Shown here in pieces: positions 45,047 through 53,810 of a DNA stretch of 64,000 bases. Numbering within the stretch: the first letter of the stretch is position 1; each line of letters opens with the position of its first letter. Origin of the DNA: Weissella confusa (GTDB lineage: Bacteria; Bacillota; Bacilli; Lactobacillales; Lactobacillaceae). The DNA lies in contig JAAOED010000004.1 in NCBI GenBank assembly GCA_016466735.1, forward strand, positions 1 through 64,000. Reading direction: 5' to 3'. The position numbers and the translations under genes were made by a program. The notes under the pieces are model-generated. The model had not been told where the DNA came from and searched no databases. It was given only the letters and a program-made list of their open reading frames with translations.

Positions 45047-46840
45047 CTATTCGAATTGGGCATCGTACAACGTCTTGTACGTACCGCCTTGAGCAAGCAA
45101 TTCATCGTGCGTCCCACGCTCGACAATCTGACCGTCATTCAATACAACAATTTGATCAGCATTGTGGACCGTACTCAAACGGTGAGCAATCACAATCGTT
45201 GTCTTGTGGGTCATCAAGTTATCCAAGGCGTGTTGAATAATCTTTTCGGATTCATTGTCCAACGCCGCCGTTGCTTCATCCAGAATAACAATTTCAGCAT
45301 CCTTAACCAACGCGCGGGCAATTGACAACCGTTGCTTTTGACCACCAGACAGCTTGACGCCACGCTCACCAACGGTGGTGTTCATGCCATCCGGCAAGCC
45401 ACGAATAAAGTCGGCAACCGCTGCACGTTCAGCTGCATCCCAGAGGCGCTCATCACTGACATCCCCAGAACCATAACGAATGTTGTCCGCGATTGTGCCA
45501 TCAACAATTGTTACATCTTGGCTAACGATTGAAATGTGTTGGCGCAAATTTCGAATATCGATATCTTCAATCTTCATATCATCAAAACGAATCTCACCAC
45601 CGGTGCGCTCATAGAAACGCGTCAACAAGCGAATCAAGGTTGACTTTCCAGCGCCTGAACGACCAACCAACGCCGTCGTCTTACCAGCAGGTATCATCAA
45701 ATTAATCCCGTTCAATGATGCCACACGCTCCAAATCATAACTAAATGTCACGTTCTCCAGTTCAATTCCCTTTTGCAAAGGACTTGGGAATGGCTGTGGG
45801 TCATCTGAGTTCTTAATCGTTTCAACCGCACCCATAATGTCCTTGATGCGATCATAAGATACTTGGGCCGTTTGTAGCATGTTCAACAAACGCGAGAATG
45901 AACGGATTGGATCTTGTAGCAAAGCCAAGTAACTCAAGTAGGCCACCAATTCACCAACTGTTAAATGCCCTTGAATGACCAACAAGCCACCAAACGCCAA
46001 CACAATCGCCGTTCCAATCGTATTAATAAAGTTAACCAAAGGCTGGAAAATCGCCTGCCAACGAGTTGCTTCAAGTTGATACGTATTCTGTTCTTCAACA
46101 ATGTCCTTGAAGCGACGCGTCTCTTCATCCTCCGTCGTGTAACTCTTAATCAACTCAATTTCGGTAATCGTCCCTTGAAGTTGATTTGAAATTTGCGAAC
46201 TCGTCGCACGAACCTTGGTGTACGCTTCACGAATGCGAGCACGGAAGAAGCGAATTGTCACAAACAACACTGGGAACGTGATGCTAACCAACAACGCTAG
46301 CTGCCAATCTTGAATGAACAAGAACGTCAAGACAGCCACAAACGTGAAAATATTACCGATAATGCCAAAGCTATCTGAACTAATCAAGTTTTGTAGGCTG
46401 CTGATGTCGCTGGTTAGGCGAACCATCAAATCACCCGTTTTAGCACTTTGGAAATAATCATAATCTTGCTTCAAAATGCGGTTGTACGTCTGCAAACGCA
46501 GGTCGGTAATCGAACGTTGTGATAACACCTGCATCAAGTATGTTGAAATGAATGACACGACACCCAATGCCAAAGTTGTTACCAACAATAGTGACACTTG
46601 CACAGTCAACGCAGAAACACTTTTCAGCGCCACGGCATGGTCAATCACACGTTGCGTAAATTGTGGCACGATGAAGTTCAAACCTGCAATAATAAGCAAC
46701 AACACCATGTTTAACACTAACAATGACTTACGCTTTAAGACGCTACCAAAAACGAACTTAAGCATCTCGGTCAAGGTTGTATCTGATTCTTTTAGATAAG
46801 CCCGCATTTCAGAAGGACTCATCCGGCCACGATTCATCAT
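45047..46840 (-). CDS. ABC exporter half-transporter (multidrug/lipid type)
   Basis: The 597-residue protein joins a six-helix transmembrane domain (about 30-320) to an ABC ATPase with Walker A VGRSGAGKST, LSGGQKQRLSIARALV, IVILDEATAALDNESE and the H-loop VIAHRLSTV. This is the BmrA/MsbA-like exporter build that works as a homodimer. The start at 46840 has GGGGGTGG upstream; an in-frame ATG 12 codons earlier lies before that site. The gene stands alone, with its own terminator. Confidence 0.9.
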   Translation of the reverse strand: MMNRGRMSPSEMRAYLKESDTTLTEMLKFVFGSVLKRKSLLVLNMVLLLIIAGLNFIVPQFTQRVIDHAVALKSVSALTVQVSLLLVTTLALGVVSFISTYLMQVLSQRSITDLRLQTYNRILKQDYDYFQSAKTGDLMVRLTSDISSLQNLISSDSFGIIGNIFTFVAVLTFLFIQDWQLALLVSITFPVLFVTIRFFRARIREAYTKVRATSSQISNQLQGTITEIELIKSYTTEDEETRRFKDIVEEQNTYQLEATRWQAIFQPLVNFINTIGTAIVLAFGGLLVIQGHLTVGELVAYLSYLALLQDPIRSFSRLLNMLQTAQVSYDRIKDIMGAVETIKNSDDPQPFPSPLQKGIELENVTFSYDLERVASLNGINLMIPAGKTTALVGRSGAGKSTLIRLLTRFYERTGGEIRFDDMKIEDIDIRNLRQHISIVSQDVTIVDGTIADNIRYGSGDVSDERLWDAAERAAVADFIRGLPDGMNTTVGERGVKLSGGQKQRLSIARALVKDAEIVILDEATAALDNESEKIIQHALDNLMTHKTTIVIAHRLSTVHNADQIVVLNDGQIVERGTHDELLAQGGTYKTLYDAQFE

Positions 46841-46921
46841 ATATCGCCACCCCCACTTCATTTTATCCGACAACAATCATAACACCGTTGACGAAAAGTG
46901 AGTGCAAAAGGGTTTGGATGC

Positions 46922-46953
46922 AAAAAAGCCGACCCCACCACAGGTTCGACTTT
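46922..46953 (-). terminator. Terminator of the unknown two-gene operon
   Basis: Hairpin AAGTCGAACC/GGGTCGGCTT type (46926-46952, G-U and one mismatch) followed on the minus strand by six T. Confidence 0.78.
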
Positions 46954-46960
46954 CATAAAC

Positions 46961-47929
46961 TTATTGTTGTGGTTGCAAAACTTCAACCATCGCAACCGTT
47001 GCCTCTAACGGGTGCGCCTTCACGCCTTGGTGTTCTAGCTTAAATACCTTTGGATTTGACGCAACTTCAATGTAGTCACGCATCTCCAAATACCAGCTAG
47101 CCAAGAAATCAAACTCAACTAACGTATCCAACCATGACGCAGCATCATGACCATCCACGACTTGCAGATGCCAAACACCTTGCATTTGCAAGATACGCAC
47201 CTCAATGTTGTTCTTAACGACCATCGCAGCGCCGTTTAACGTGCGCTTCAAGTAGTAACCACTGTGCGCTGAGTGAACAAACAATCGATCCAATAATCTG
47301 TCTGGCACATAGCTTGGAACGAGTTGGTAAATATAATTATCAGCTGTCTCTAAAATGTTGTAATCAACCGAATACCCTAGTGTTTGCTCCATGTAGCGAC
47401 CAAAGACCAATAGCATCGCTGCAATCTTGCGTACCGCCGTTGAGGCTTCCTTTTCATGCAAATCAACGACAAGCAAATTGGTCAACGCTTCTGAGTTAAA
47501 CAACAATTGCCGTTGTTCAGGTAGCCAGAAAGCTACTTGTTCACCAGTGCGTTGCTCTACCAAATAAGCGCCACCTTGTGTGCCTAATACAAATCGGAAC
47601 GTGACCGGTGTCTCCAAGCCCTTGACTCGGAGCGTCAATTCTTCACTATCTTCAGACATCAAGATCGTGTACGCATCTGACTTGGCAAACTCCATGAAAC
47701 GATTCATCGCCAACATGTAAATATCAGCCAGACCATACTGACGTGGCACTTGTATCCACTTATCGTCAAGCAAACGTTGGTTCAACGCCAGCAACAAACC
47801 ATGAACTTGCGCCGGTTCGTTTGATTCTGACAAATCGTGCACATTAGTAATCATTGTTTGCACACGGTCAAGGTCCGCTTGCAAGTGTGCCGTGTACCCC
47901 GTTACACGGTCATGTAATTCCCTAATCAT
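46961..47929 (-). CDS. Unrecognised 322-residue protein, second gene of a pair
   Basis: I do not recognise this soluble protein. It begins with a helical region (about 1-75, with DLDRVQTMITNVHDLSES), followed by mixed alpha/beta segments (LTLRVKGLETPVTFRFVLG, LLVVDLHEKEAS) and a C-terminal part with VEVRILQMQGVWHLQVVDG-like beta strands. There is no signal peptide or membrane helix. It starts nine bases after the stop of the preceding coiled-coil gene, sharing its AAGGGGAAG as ribosome site, so the two are co-expressed. Confidence 0.75.
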   Translation of the reverse strand: MIRELHDRVTGYTAHLQADLDRVQTMITNVHDLSESNEPAQVHGLLLALNQRLLDDKWIQVPRQYGLADIYMLAMNRFMEFAKSDAYTILMSEDSEELTLRVKGLETPVTFRFVLGTQGGAYLVEQRTGEQVAFWLPEQRQLLFNSEALTNLLVVDLHEKEASTAVRKIAAMLLVFGRYMEQTLGYSVDYNILETADNYIYQLVPSYVPDRLLDRLFVHSAHSGYYLKRTLNGAAMVVKNNIEVRILQMQGVWHLQVVDGHDAASWLDTLVEFDFLASWYLEMRDYIEVASNPKVFKLEHQGVKAHPLEATVAMVEVLQPQQ

Positions 47930-47935
47930 GTGATG

Positions 47936-48832
47936 TTACTTCCCCTTACTCTTTTTAGGCGCTGGCTTGGCCTTTTCCTCAACGCCAGCCAATGACTTAA
48001 CGTAGTCAGCATATAGTGACTCTGCCTTCGCTGCAAACGTCTCGAAATCACCGAAAGTTTCTTCAATGGCGTGTTGTTCGTATGCCAAGACAGATTCTTC
48101 CTTTTCAAGTGACAACAATTGTTCTTCGTTCTTAGCAATTAGCATTGGCAAGTCAGCCGCTTTCTTATCGGTTGCATCCAATGCCTCCAACTTAACTTGC
48201 AATTCAGCCAGCTCATCACCATTACGCTTGAATAGGCCCTTCTTGTTTTCAAGTTCTGCCTTCTTTTTCTCCAAATCAGCACGTTCCTTGTCACGATCAG
48301 GTTGGCCAGCAACAGTTTCGCGCATACCAGTCAAAAGACGCTCAATTTCAGCTCGTTCAGTTGCGTGGACCGTTTCGTCAGTCTTAGAAAGCTCAACTGA
48401 CTTCTTCAACAATTCAAAGGCAGCCATGTTGAAAATGAATGTGACTGAAAACGGATCAAGCACACCAAATTCACGACGGTCCCACCAATCACCAAAGAAC
48501 AAGTGGAATACGCCAACTTCCGTTTCTTCATAGAAGAAGAATGGGAACTTCTCTGACAAGTAAGCAATCAAGTTCTTAGCAACGTGGTGGCTAATCTTAG
48601 GACGCAAATCATCAACAAGCGCAGCTAACACACGGTTGTTATCTGCACCAGCCGCATCATGCACCGTCATGTTGTAACGACGTGCATCAATCATCTCAAA
48701 AATTTGACGATCATCCCCAGCCATAATCGCCTCTTCAAACTTGGTCAAAAAGGCTTGTTTCTTTTGCAAATCGCCTTGCAATTCGTCAGCCAAGTTACCA
48801 GTTTCTGTCTTATAATATGGCGTTTCTTCCAT
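47936..48832 (-). CDS. Unrecognised coiled-coil protein, first gene of a pair
   Basis: I do not recognise this 298-residue protein. An N-terminal domain (about 1-150) includes aromatic segments FPFFFYEETEVGVFHLFFGDWWDRREFG, and a long charged coiled coil follows (about 160-255, rich in Lys/Glu/Leu with ADLEKKKAELENKKG), then a Lys/Pro/Ala tail. There are no transmembrane segments. GAGGGG precedes the start. Co-transcription with the next gene suggests a two-protein complex, the coiled coil being the partner interface (inference). Confidence 0.75.
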   Translation of the reverse strand: MEETPYYKTETGNLADELQGDLQKKQAFLTKFEEAIMAGDDRQIFEMIDARRYNMTVHDAAGADNNRVLAALVDDLRPKISHHVAKNLIAYLSEKFPFFFYEETEVGVFHLFFGDWWDRREFGVLDPFSVTFIFNMAAFELLKKSVELSKTDETVHATERAEIERLLTGMRETVAGQPDRDKERADLEKKKAELENKKGLFKRNGDELAELQVKLEALDATDKKAADLPMLIAKNEEQLLSLEKEESVLAYEQHAIEETFGDFETFAAKAESLYADYVKSLAGVEEKAKPAPKKSKGK

Positions 48833-48932
48833 GACCCCTCATCTCCGTTTTTCTCGTTTTTGTTAATTACAATTTTACCATAGGTAGCTTAATTGTAGCG
48901 GTCTCCACCAAGATTCAAAATTATCGAAACAC

Positions 48933-48973
48933 AAAAAGGCCGTACGCCTAGCAATTGCTACGTGTACGGTCCC
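48933..48973 (-). terminator. Terminator of the GH3 glycosidase gene
   Basis: Stem GGACCGTAC/GTACGGCC type (48938-48972) enclosing a second AGCAATTGCT stem, followed on the minus strand by TTTTTG. Confidence 0.82.
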
Positions 48974-48983
48974 TAGTTATTTA

Positions 48984-51125
48984 TTAATGTGTCGTCTGAC
49001 TACCTGCCAGGCTCAACTCAGTTTGCAACGGTTGTACGCCCGTCAACGCAATTGAGCGCGCATCTGGTTGGCTCACACCAACTGAGATTTCGAAACGCTC
49101 ACTATCAATAAAGTTACGGCCATGCGCATCAAACACTTCAAAGTCTTGTGGACGCAAATCAAATGTAATCGTTTGCTTAGCACCCTTACCCAAGTAGACA
49201 CGCTTAAATCCCTTCAATTGTGCGTTTGGTACCGCAAATTCTGATTCCAGATCCTTCACGTAAACTTGAACAACTTCATCCGTGTCAAAATTACCCGTAT
49301 TTTGAATCGTTGCCGTCACCGTTGCCGTATCTTCATATGACTTCACTTGCAAATCTGACAAGGCAACTGATGAGTACGTCAAACCATAACCAAATGGATA
49401 CAACGCATCATCTGTCATGTAACGGTATGTGCGTCCTGCCATGTTGTAATCTTCAAAAGCAGGCAAGTTATCTGTGTTCTTGTAGAACGTTACCGGCAAC
49501 TTTCCTGATGGACTTACCGCACCAAACAAGACGTCTGCAACAGCCAAGCCACCACGAGCACCCGGATACCAAATTTGCATAATGGCGCGTAAGTTAGGGT
49601 GGTTCTCCAAACCATCCAACTGCAATGATGATCCCGATGCCAATAGAACGACGACCGGCTTACCGACAGTTAGCAAACGCTCCAACAATTGACGTTGACG
49701 TCCTGGCAATGACAAGTTTGGCTTATCACCAGCACCCTGTGAGTTACCGGCATCACCTTCTTCTCCTTCAATCGTTGAATCAAGTCCTAAGACTGCCACA
49801 ACGACATCTGAGTGTTCGGCTGCAATAACTGCTTCTGATTCACGCTCATCAGCCTTGGCCAATGGCTCAGCAGCGTGGTCTTGGAACAATCCTGAACCAA
49901 TACTGTAGTGTACACGCACATCATCACCAAGGCGTTCTTGAATACCTTCCAAGATAGTGTATGAACGTGATGATGTACCGAAGTAGTTACCTAGTAATGC
50001 AATTTCTGAGTGCGCATTTGGTCCGACAACGGCAATCGCTTCCATCGTTTCCTTGCGTAGTGGCAAAACGCCATCATTCTTCAACAAAACAAATGACTTC
50101 TCAGCCGCAATTTCTGACAAATTATTGTGTGCCTTGGTATCGTTCGCTTCGTATGGAATAGCATCATACTCATTATCCGTTGCAAACATTCCTAGACGGA
50201 CGCGCGTTGCGTAAAGTGAAATAACCGCATTGGTAATTTCTTCTTCAGTCACCAAACCACGATCCAATGCCTCATGCAATGATTGGTCAATGTGTCCAGC
50301 AACCAAGTTCAATCCTGCCTTGATAGCCAAGCCCATCGTTTCAGCAGCATCCTTCGTATACTTGTGGTTTTCATGCACATCTTCTGGTGCCATGTAATCT
50401 GAGACAACGTGGCCTTCGAATGACCACTTATCATGTAGGATGTCCTTCAACAACATTTCACTTACTGAGGCCGGTACGCCATCAACTGCGTTATACGCTG
50501 TCATGATACTTTCAACATCAGCCTCTTCAACGGCGGCCTTGAAAGCTGGCAAGTACGTCTCATACAAGTCCTTGTCTGACACAACTGCATCAAAGCCGTG
50601 ACGCAAACCTTCCGGACCTGAGTGGACCGCAAAGTGCTTTGCCGTTGCGGCCAACTTCAAGTACTTTGCTTGTCCTTGCAACCCCTTGATGAATGCCACA
50701 CCAAACTTTGACGTCAAGAATGGGTCTTCACCATACGTTTCGTGACCACGACCCCAACGTGGGTCACGGAAAATGTTCACGTTAGGAGACCAGAACGTCA
50801 ATCCCTTGTAGATGTCACGGTCCTCATGCTTCGTGAATTCGTTATACTTTGCACGTCCTTCCGTTCCAATGACATCGGCAATTTCATTAATCAAGTGATC
50901 ATCAAACGTTGCTGCAAGTCCGATTGCTTGTGGGAAAACCGTCGCCACACCAGCACGCGCCACACCGTGCAACGCTTCGTTCCAGTAGTTGTATTCCGGA
51001 ATGTTCAAACGGTCAATAGCTGGTGCTTCATACTTAATTTGGCCAATCTTTTCATCAATCGTCATTTGGTCGACAATCACCTTAGCTTGACGGCGGGCTT
51101 CTTCGTGCGTGAGTTGCTGGGTCAT
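48984..51125 (-). CDS. GH3 beta-glucosidase/beta-xylosidase
   Basis: The 713-residue protein is a two-domain GH3 enzyme with a C-terminal fibronectin-like domain. The nucleophile Asp lies in HVVSDYMAPEDV; substrate motifs RDPRWGRGHETYGEDP and KHFAVHSGPEGLRHGF (the HSGPE form is common in xylosidase-like members) precede it. There is no signal peptide, so it acts on imported disaccharides or glycosides. The start at 51125 has AGGAG seven bases upstream. A cre site overlaps its transcription start. Confidence 0.92.
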   Translation of the reverse strand: MTQQLTHEEARRQAKVIVDQMTIDEKIGQIKYEAPAIDRLNIPEYNYWNEALHGVARAGVATVFPQAIGLAATFDDHLINEIADVIGTEGRAKYNEFTKHEDRDIYKGLTFWSPNVNIFRDPRWGRGHETYGEDPFLTSKFGVAFIKGLQGQAKYLKLAATAKHFAVHSGPEGLRHGFDAVVSDKDLYETYLPAFKAAVEEADVESIMTAYNAVDGVPASVSEMLLKDILHDKWSFEGHVVSDYMAPEDVHENHKYTKDAAETMGLAIKAGLNLVAGHIDQSLHEALDRGLVTEEEITNAVISLYATRVRLGMFATDNEYDAIPYEANDTKAHNNLSEIAAEKSFVLLKNDGVLPLRKETMEAIAVVGPNAHSEIALLGNYFGTSSRSYTILEGIQERLGDDVRVHYSIGSGLFQDHAAEPLAKADERESEAVIAAEHSDVVVAVLGLDSTIEGEEGDAGNSQGAGDKPNLSLPGRQRQLLERLLTVGKPVVVLLASGSSLQLDGLENHPNLRAIMQIWYPGARGGLAVADVLFGAVSPSGKLPVTFYKNTDNLPAFEDYNMAGRTYRYMTDDALYPFGYGLTYSSVALSDLQVKSYEDTATVTATIQNTGNFDTDEVVQVYVKDLESEFAVPNAQLKGFKRVYLGKGAKQTITFDLRPQDFEVFDAHGRNFIDSERFEISVGVSQPDARSIALTGVQPLQTELSLAGSQTTH

Positions 51126-51168
51126 ATCAATACTCCTAAACATAAATCATTTCAATTAATAGTAATTT

Positions 51169-51221
51169 TGAAAGCGCTTTCTAACACCGTTATTTATACC
51201 ATGTGTTATGTTTTTCGACAA
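51169..51221 (-). promoter_or_regulatory. Promoter and cre site of the GH3 gene
   Basis: Minus-strand promoter TTGTCG (51216-51221), 17-bp spacer, TATAAA (51193-51198). TGAAAGCGCTTTCT (51169-51182), 13 of 14 to the cre consensus and nearly palindromic, lies just downstream of the predicted start, so CcpA would act as a roadblock. Confidence 0.82.
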
Positions 51222-51391
51222 ACCACCCAAATGCTTACCAAATATGAATAGGACGATAAACGATATACAGGCACCATACCTGAAACATACGTTAATCGAT
51301 TTTACTTTATTTAACTTGTGATACATTTCACACATTGTGAATGAACTATGGCTAAAAATTGATTAACATAACCGTAATATTGAGATACTAA
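51222..51391. other. AT-rich spacer without visible feature
   Basis: Between the GH3 promoter and the next terminator I see no ORF with a ribosome site, no repeat and no RNA fold. It may include the chromosome side of the prophage junction. Confidence 0.4.
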
Positions 51392-51431
51392 AAAAGACAG
51401 CATCACGACCTAAATCGTAATGCTGTCTTTT
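51392..51431 (-). terminator. Strong terminator near the prophage border
   Basis: AAAAGACAGCATTACGA/TCGTGATGCTGTCTTTT type stem (one mismatch) followed on the minus strand by TTTTTT. No complete gene precedes it in the window, so it may belong to a chromosomal gene split from it by the prophage, or to a phage transcript. Confidence 0.75.
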
Positions 51432-51526
51432 AACAGTCTATTAAACTGATTTCAAATCTTAGTTAAGTAATTAAATTACTTAGCGATAACATACACCGCC
51501 TAAACTGACAAATCTCACCCAAATAT

Positions 51527-51617
51527 CGGGCATAAAACACCTTGTTTTGGCTATATATGTGCGATATATGCCCGCGAATTATTGGCGAGTGACCAAAGAG
51601 TGACCAAAGTGACCACA
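51527..51617. repeat. Inverted and tandem repeats at the prophage border
   Basis: CGGGCATA (51527-51534) and TATGCCCG (51567-51574) form an 8-bp inverted repeat. Next to it GTGACCAAA is repeated at 51589 and 51600, with a variant GTGACCACA at 51609. Short tandem repeats beside an att site are typical of arm-type integrase binding sites, but no integrase is in view to confirm this. Confidence 0.55.
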
Positions 51618-51665
51618 ATAAAAAAGCCCGCCAGACAAGGAAGTTAATCCAAGTCCAGCGGGCTT
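51618..51665 (-). terminator. Terminator of the phage lysis operon
   Basis: Stem AAGCCCGC/GCGGGCTT extended by GAC/GTC after two mismatches (51624-51665), followed on the minus strand by TTTTTTATT. Confidence 0.85.
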
Positions 51666-51675
51666 AATTCATATG

Positions 51676-51718
51676 TGGACCAACTTGCGTATCTGTTTCA
51701 ATGTCGCAAGTTGGTCCA
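51676..51718. repeat. Perfect 14-bp inverted repeat after the lysin gene
   Basis: TGGACCAACTTGCG (51676-51689) and CGCAAGTTGGTCCA (51705-51718) flank a 15-base loop, starting nine bases after the lysin stop. There is no T-tract, so it may stabilise the mRNA 3' end rather than terminate. Confidence 0.8.
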
Positions 51719-51726
51719 ATTTAAAA

Positions 51727-52980
51727 CTAGTTAGCGAATGCAGCCTTCAACCAGACCGACTCACCATTCATCTCTACTTCAATCGATGATCCAACGCGTT
51801 GCAATACCTTGTACTTACCATTCAAAGTGAAGTATTCCGGAACTCCGTTGTTACCCAGTCCATTTTGGTCAGTCAAAGTATTTCCAAAACGGTCAGTCAA
51901 CGTGATTGCTGACGCTGGCATGTCGTTGTGATAATCAGCTACCGGAATTGCCATATCTTCATTACGTGCATATACACCACCAAACTCGTACTGCCAGCTA
52001 TCCAAAACGAACACGCCATTGAATTCTGCTGTGTCAGCTTGCGTGTTAGCATCCAAGATTTCAACATTTTTCTTGTTTACCCATGAATAGATGTCATCAA
52101 GCAGCACGCGGTCACCATCTACTTCAAGAACCGTGTGTGGAACACCCTTGATATAGTCAGGAATGTTCTCACCAGTTGCGTAGTTCTTAGCACTGAAGTT
52201 TACCTTAACGGTCATTCCCGCTGCAATATCTGACTTCGGAGTGCTGTCGGCTTCCTTACCGGCATTCACAGCTGGCGTGTCCGTGTTTGGCTTGCTAGGA
52301 TTACCGTTCTTGTATCCATTATGAGTAACACCGCTCAAGTCAACGTTACCGTCCAAACCACCAGCAACATAAGTTGATGTGAATTGAAACAGTCCAACGT
52401 TATCAAACGATGGGAAATAGTTGTAATTGGGATCTGGCGTCACTTCATAGTTGGGATATTCAGCGAGCCAAAGCTCATATGACTTAGCGATACGTTGCAA
52501 GTCTGTAGATGCTTGCAAGTAGTTCTTGTACCCATAAACCATCGGCGTGTAACCAGCGTCCTTGATGCGTTGCAAGGCATGCATGATTACGTCGGTATTC
52601 TGTCCGCCGCTCTCAACATCTAGCGCAACGATTGACCCCTTAGGCGTTTGTACCTTTGGCAAGAAGTAATCAAGCACCGCATCAGCTGTGCCATAGTCTT
52701 TAATGTCCTGCCACCACACATACGTGTGTGCACGCTTGCCCTGGGCGATTGCATATTGCACTTGCGTAGCATAAGTCGATTGGTCATAAATATAACCGTG
52801 ATAACCACCAATTTGCGCGATAGCAAACTTATCGTGACCATATCCAAACTTACCTTGTGCCCCTTGATAGATTGACCAGTCAACTCCCTGGTCGCCCTTG
52901 GCTGCGTACGCTGACTGACCTGTTAGTCCGGCAAATAAAAAGGCCGTCATTACGACAGCCAACTTCATATACTTATTCAT
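51727..52980 (-). CDS. Phage endolysin, GH25 lysozyme with signal peptide
   Basis: The 417-residue protein begins with a Sec-type signal (about 1-26, ending SAYAA), then a GH25 muramidase domain (about 30-220) with GVDWSIYQG, the catalytic-region IVALDVES and MVYGYKNYLQ. A linker and C-terminal SH3-like modules (about 245-310 and 345-417) should bind the wall. It cuts the peptidoglycan glycan strands at the end of infection. A signal peptide means export may not need a large-hole holin, as known for Oenococcus phage fOg44. It is the last gene of the lysis operon, four bases after the holin gene. Confidence 0.92.
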   Translation of the reverse strand: MNKYMKLAVVMTAFLFAGLTGQSAYAAKGDQGVDWSIYQGAQGKFGYGHDKFAIAQIGGYHGYIYDQSTYATQVQYAIAQGKRAHTYVWWQDIKDYGTADAVLDYFLPKVQTPKGSIVALDVESGGQNTDVIMHALQRIKDAGYTPMVYGYKNYLQASTDLQRIAKSYELWLAEYPNYEVTPDPNYNYFPSFDNVGLFQFTSTYVAGGLDGNVDLSGVTHNGYKNGNPSKPNTDTPAVNAGKEADSTPKSDIAAGMTVKVNFSAKNYATGENIPDYIKGVPHTVLEVDGDRVLLDDIYSWVNKKNVEILDANTQADTAEFNGVFVLDSWQYEFGGVYARNEDMAIPVADYHNDMPASAITLTDRFGNTLTDQNGLGNNGVPEYFTLNGKYKVLQRVGSSIEVEMNGESVWLKAAFAN

Positions 52981-52983
52981 CTG

Positions 52984-53295
52984 CTAAATCATTCCTTTCA
53001 TCTTACCAACAGCCCACTCAATCGCAGTATCAACTTCACTTGCTGTGAATAGATGCGCCTTATCCAACTTCAATAGTTCATCAGATACAAACTTTAACGC
53101 TTCGGCCTTTTGCTTAGCTCCACCGTCAAAGTTATCCTCTGCCCAGCTCACAGCATTTTCAGCAATGTCTAAAACGGTTTGCATCTTAGCGTTGTCGTCA
53201 ACAACCGTTCGCAAATGAACAATTAGCAAAATTAAAAGCGCTGGCAGGATTCCAATTTCCCACAGCGCTTTTACCAACTCGATTAAGTTATTCAT
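52984..53295 (-). CDS. Phage holin, LLH family
   Basis: The 103-residue protein has one N-terminal membrane helix (about 10-29) followed by an amphipathic region with AENAVSWAEDNFDGGAKQKAEALKFV, the signature of LLH-type holins (Phage_holin_6_1). The start at 53295 has AAGGAG seven bases upstream; a longer frame would start within the preceding gene. It controls the time of lysis, or activates the secreted lysin by dissipating the membrane potential. Confidence 0.88.
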   Translation of the reverse strand: MNNLIELVKALWEIGILPALLILLIVHLRTVVDDNAKMQTVLDIAENAVSWAEDNFDGGAKQKAEALKFVSDELLKLDKAHLFTASEVDTAIEWAVGKMKGMI

Positions 53296-53326
53296 GGTAT
53301 CGCTCCTTTTCGAACAATGTTTTAAT

Positions 53327-53527
53327 TTACTCGTCATGCTTTACAAGATGAAGCTCATGCTTATCAAGACGATCATCTTGATGCCCTAGTTTAGCCGTTA
53401 AATCCCTAATGTCATTGGATAGTTTGTCAAATGAGCGCACGAACGTGAATTTGATGATAAATCCTAATCCCGCTAGAAACGAACCAATGACGGACAACCA
53501 GCCAACTAGGTCATGTGGTAATTGCAT
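53327..53527 (-). CDS. Small phage membrane protein (holin-like)
   Basis: The 66-residue protein has one membrane helix (about 8-27) and a charged coiled-coil-like C-terminal half (DIRDLTAKLGHQDDRLDKHELHL). It resembles the XhlA/hemolysin class that works with a holin. AAGGAGG precedes the start. A host protein with the reverse order (coil, then helix) lies at 12531-12785, but the sequences are not clearly related. Confidence 0.78.
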   Translation of the reverse strand: MQLPHDLVGWLSVIGSFLAGLGFIIKFTFVRSFDKLSNDIRDLTAKLGHQDDRLDKHELHLVKHDE

Positions 53528-53540
53528 AGCCCTTACCTCC

Positions 53541-53807
53541 TTACACCTCTGTCATGGCAGCTTCAAGCGCAGCGGTTACCTTGTCAGCTTCATCAAAGAC
53601 AATGTTTTGGAAGTTCGCCCATGCTTCACGGAATGCCTTCAAGTTTGACTTGTAGATATTCTCATCTGAAATGTAGTAGCTCATTGAAGGTACACCGTCC
53701 TTAGTCACATCACCCAAGAACGTGGTATAGGCGATTGAGTTTCGTTCATCTGTTGCGTCAGTTGATAGAACACCGTCAAAGTGAATCTTCTTGTTTACGT
53801 CTAGCAT
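53541..53807 (-). CDS. Small phage protein, unknown
   Basis: The 88-residue acidic soluble protein (MLDVNKKIHFDGVLSTD at the start) is not recognised. It sits between tail-region and lysis genes, where small baseplate or receptor-binding accessory proteins are common. The ribosome site is GGGGGC, weaker than its neighbours. Confidence 0.72.
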   Translation of the reverse strand: MLDVNKKIHFDGVLSTDATDERNSIAYTTFLGDVTKDGVPSMSYYISDENIYKSNLKAFREAWANFQNIVFDEADKVTAALEAAMTEV

Positions 53808-53810
53808 AGT

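Noticed and set aside
51430..51580. Short minus-strand frame ending before the 51392-51431 terminator
   Set aside because: About 40 codons without a start signal or recognisable product; it could be a gene remnant but cannot be supported.
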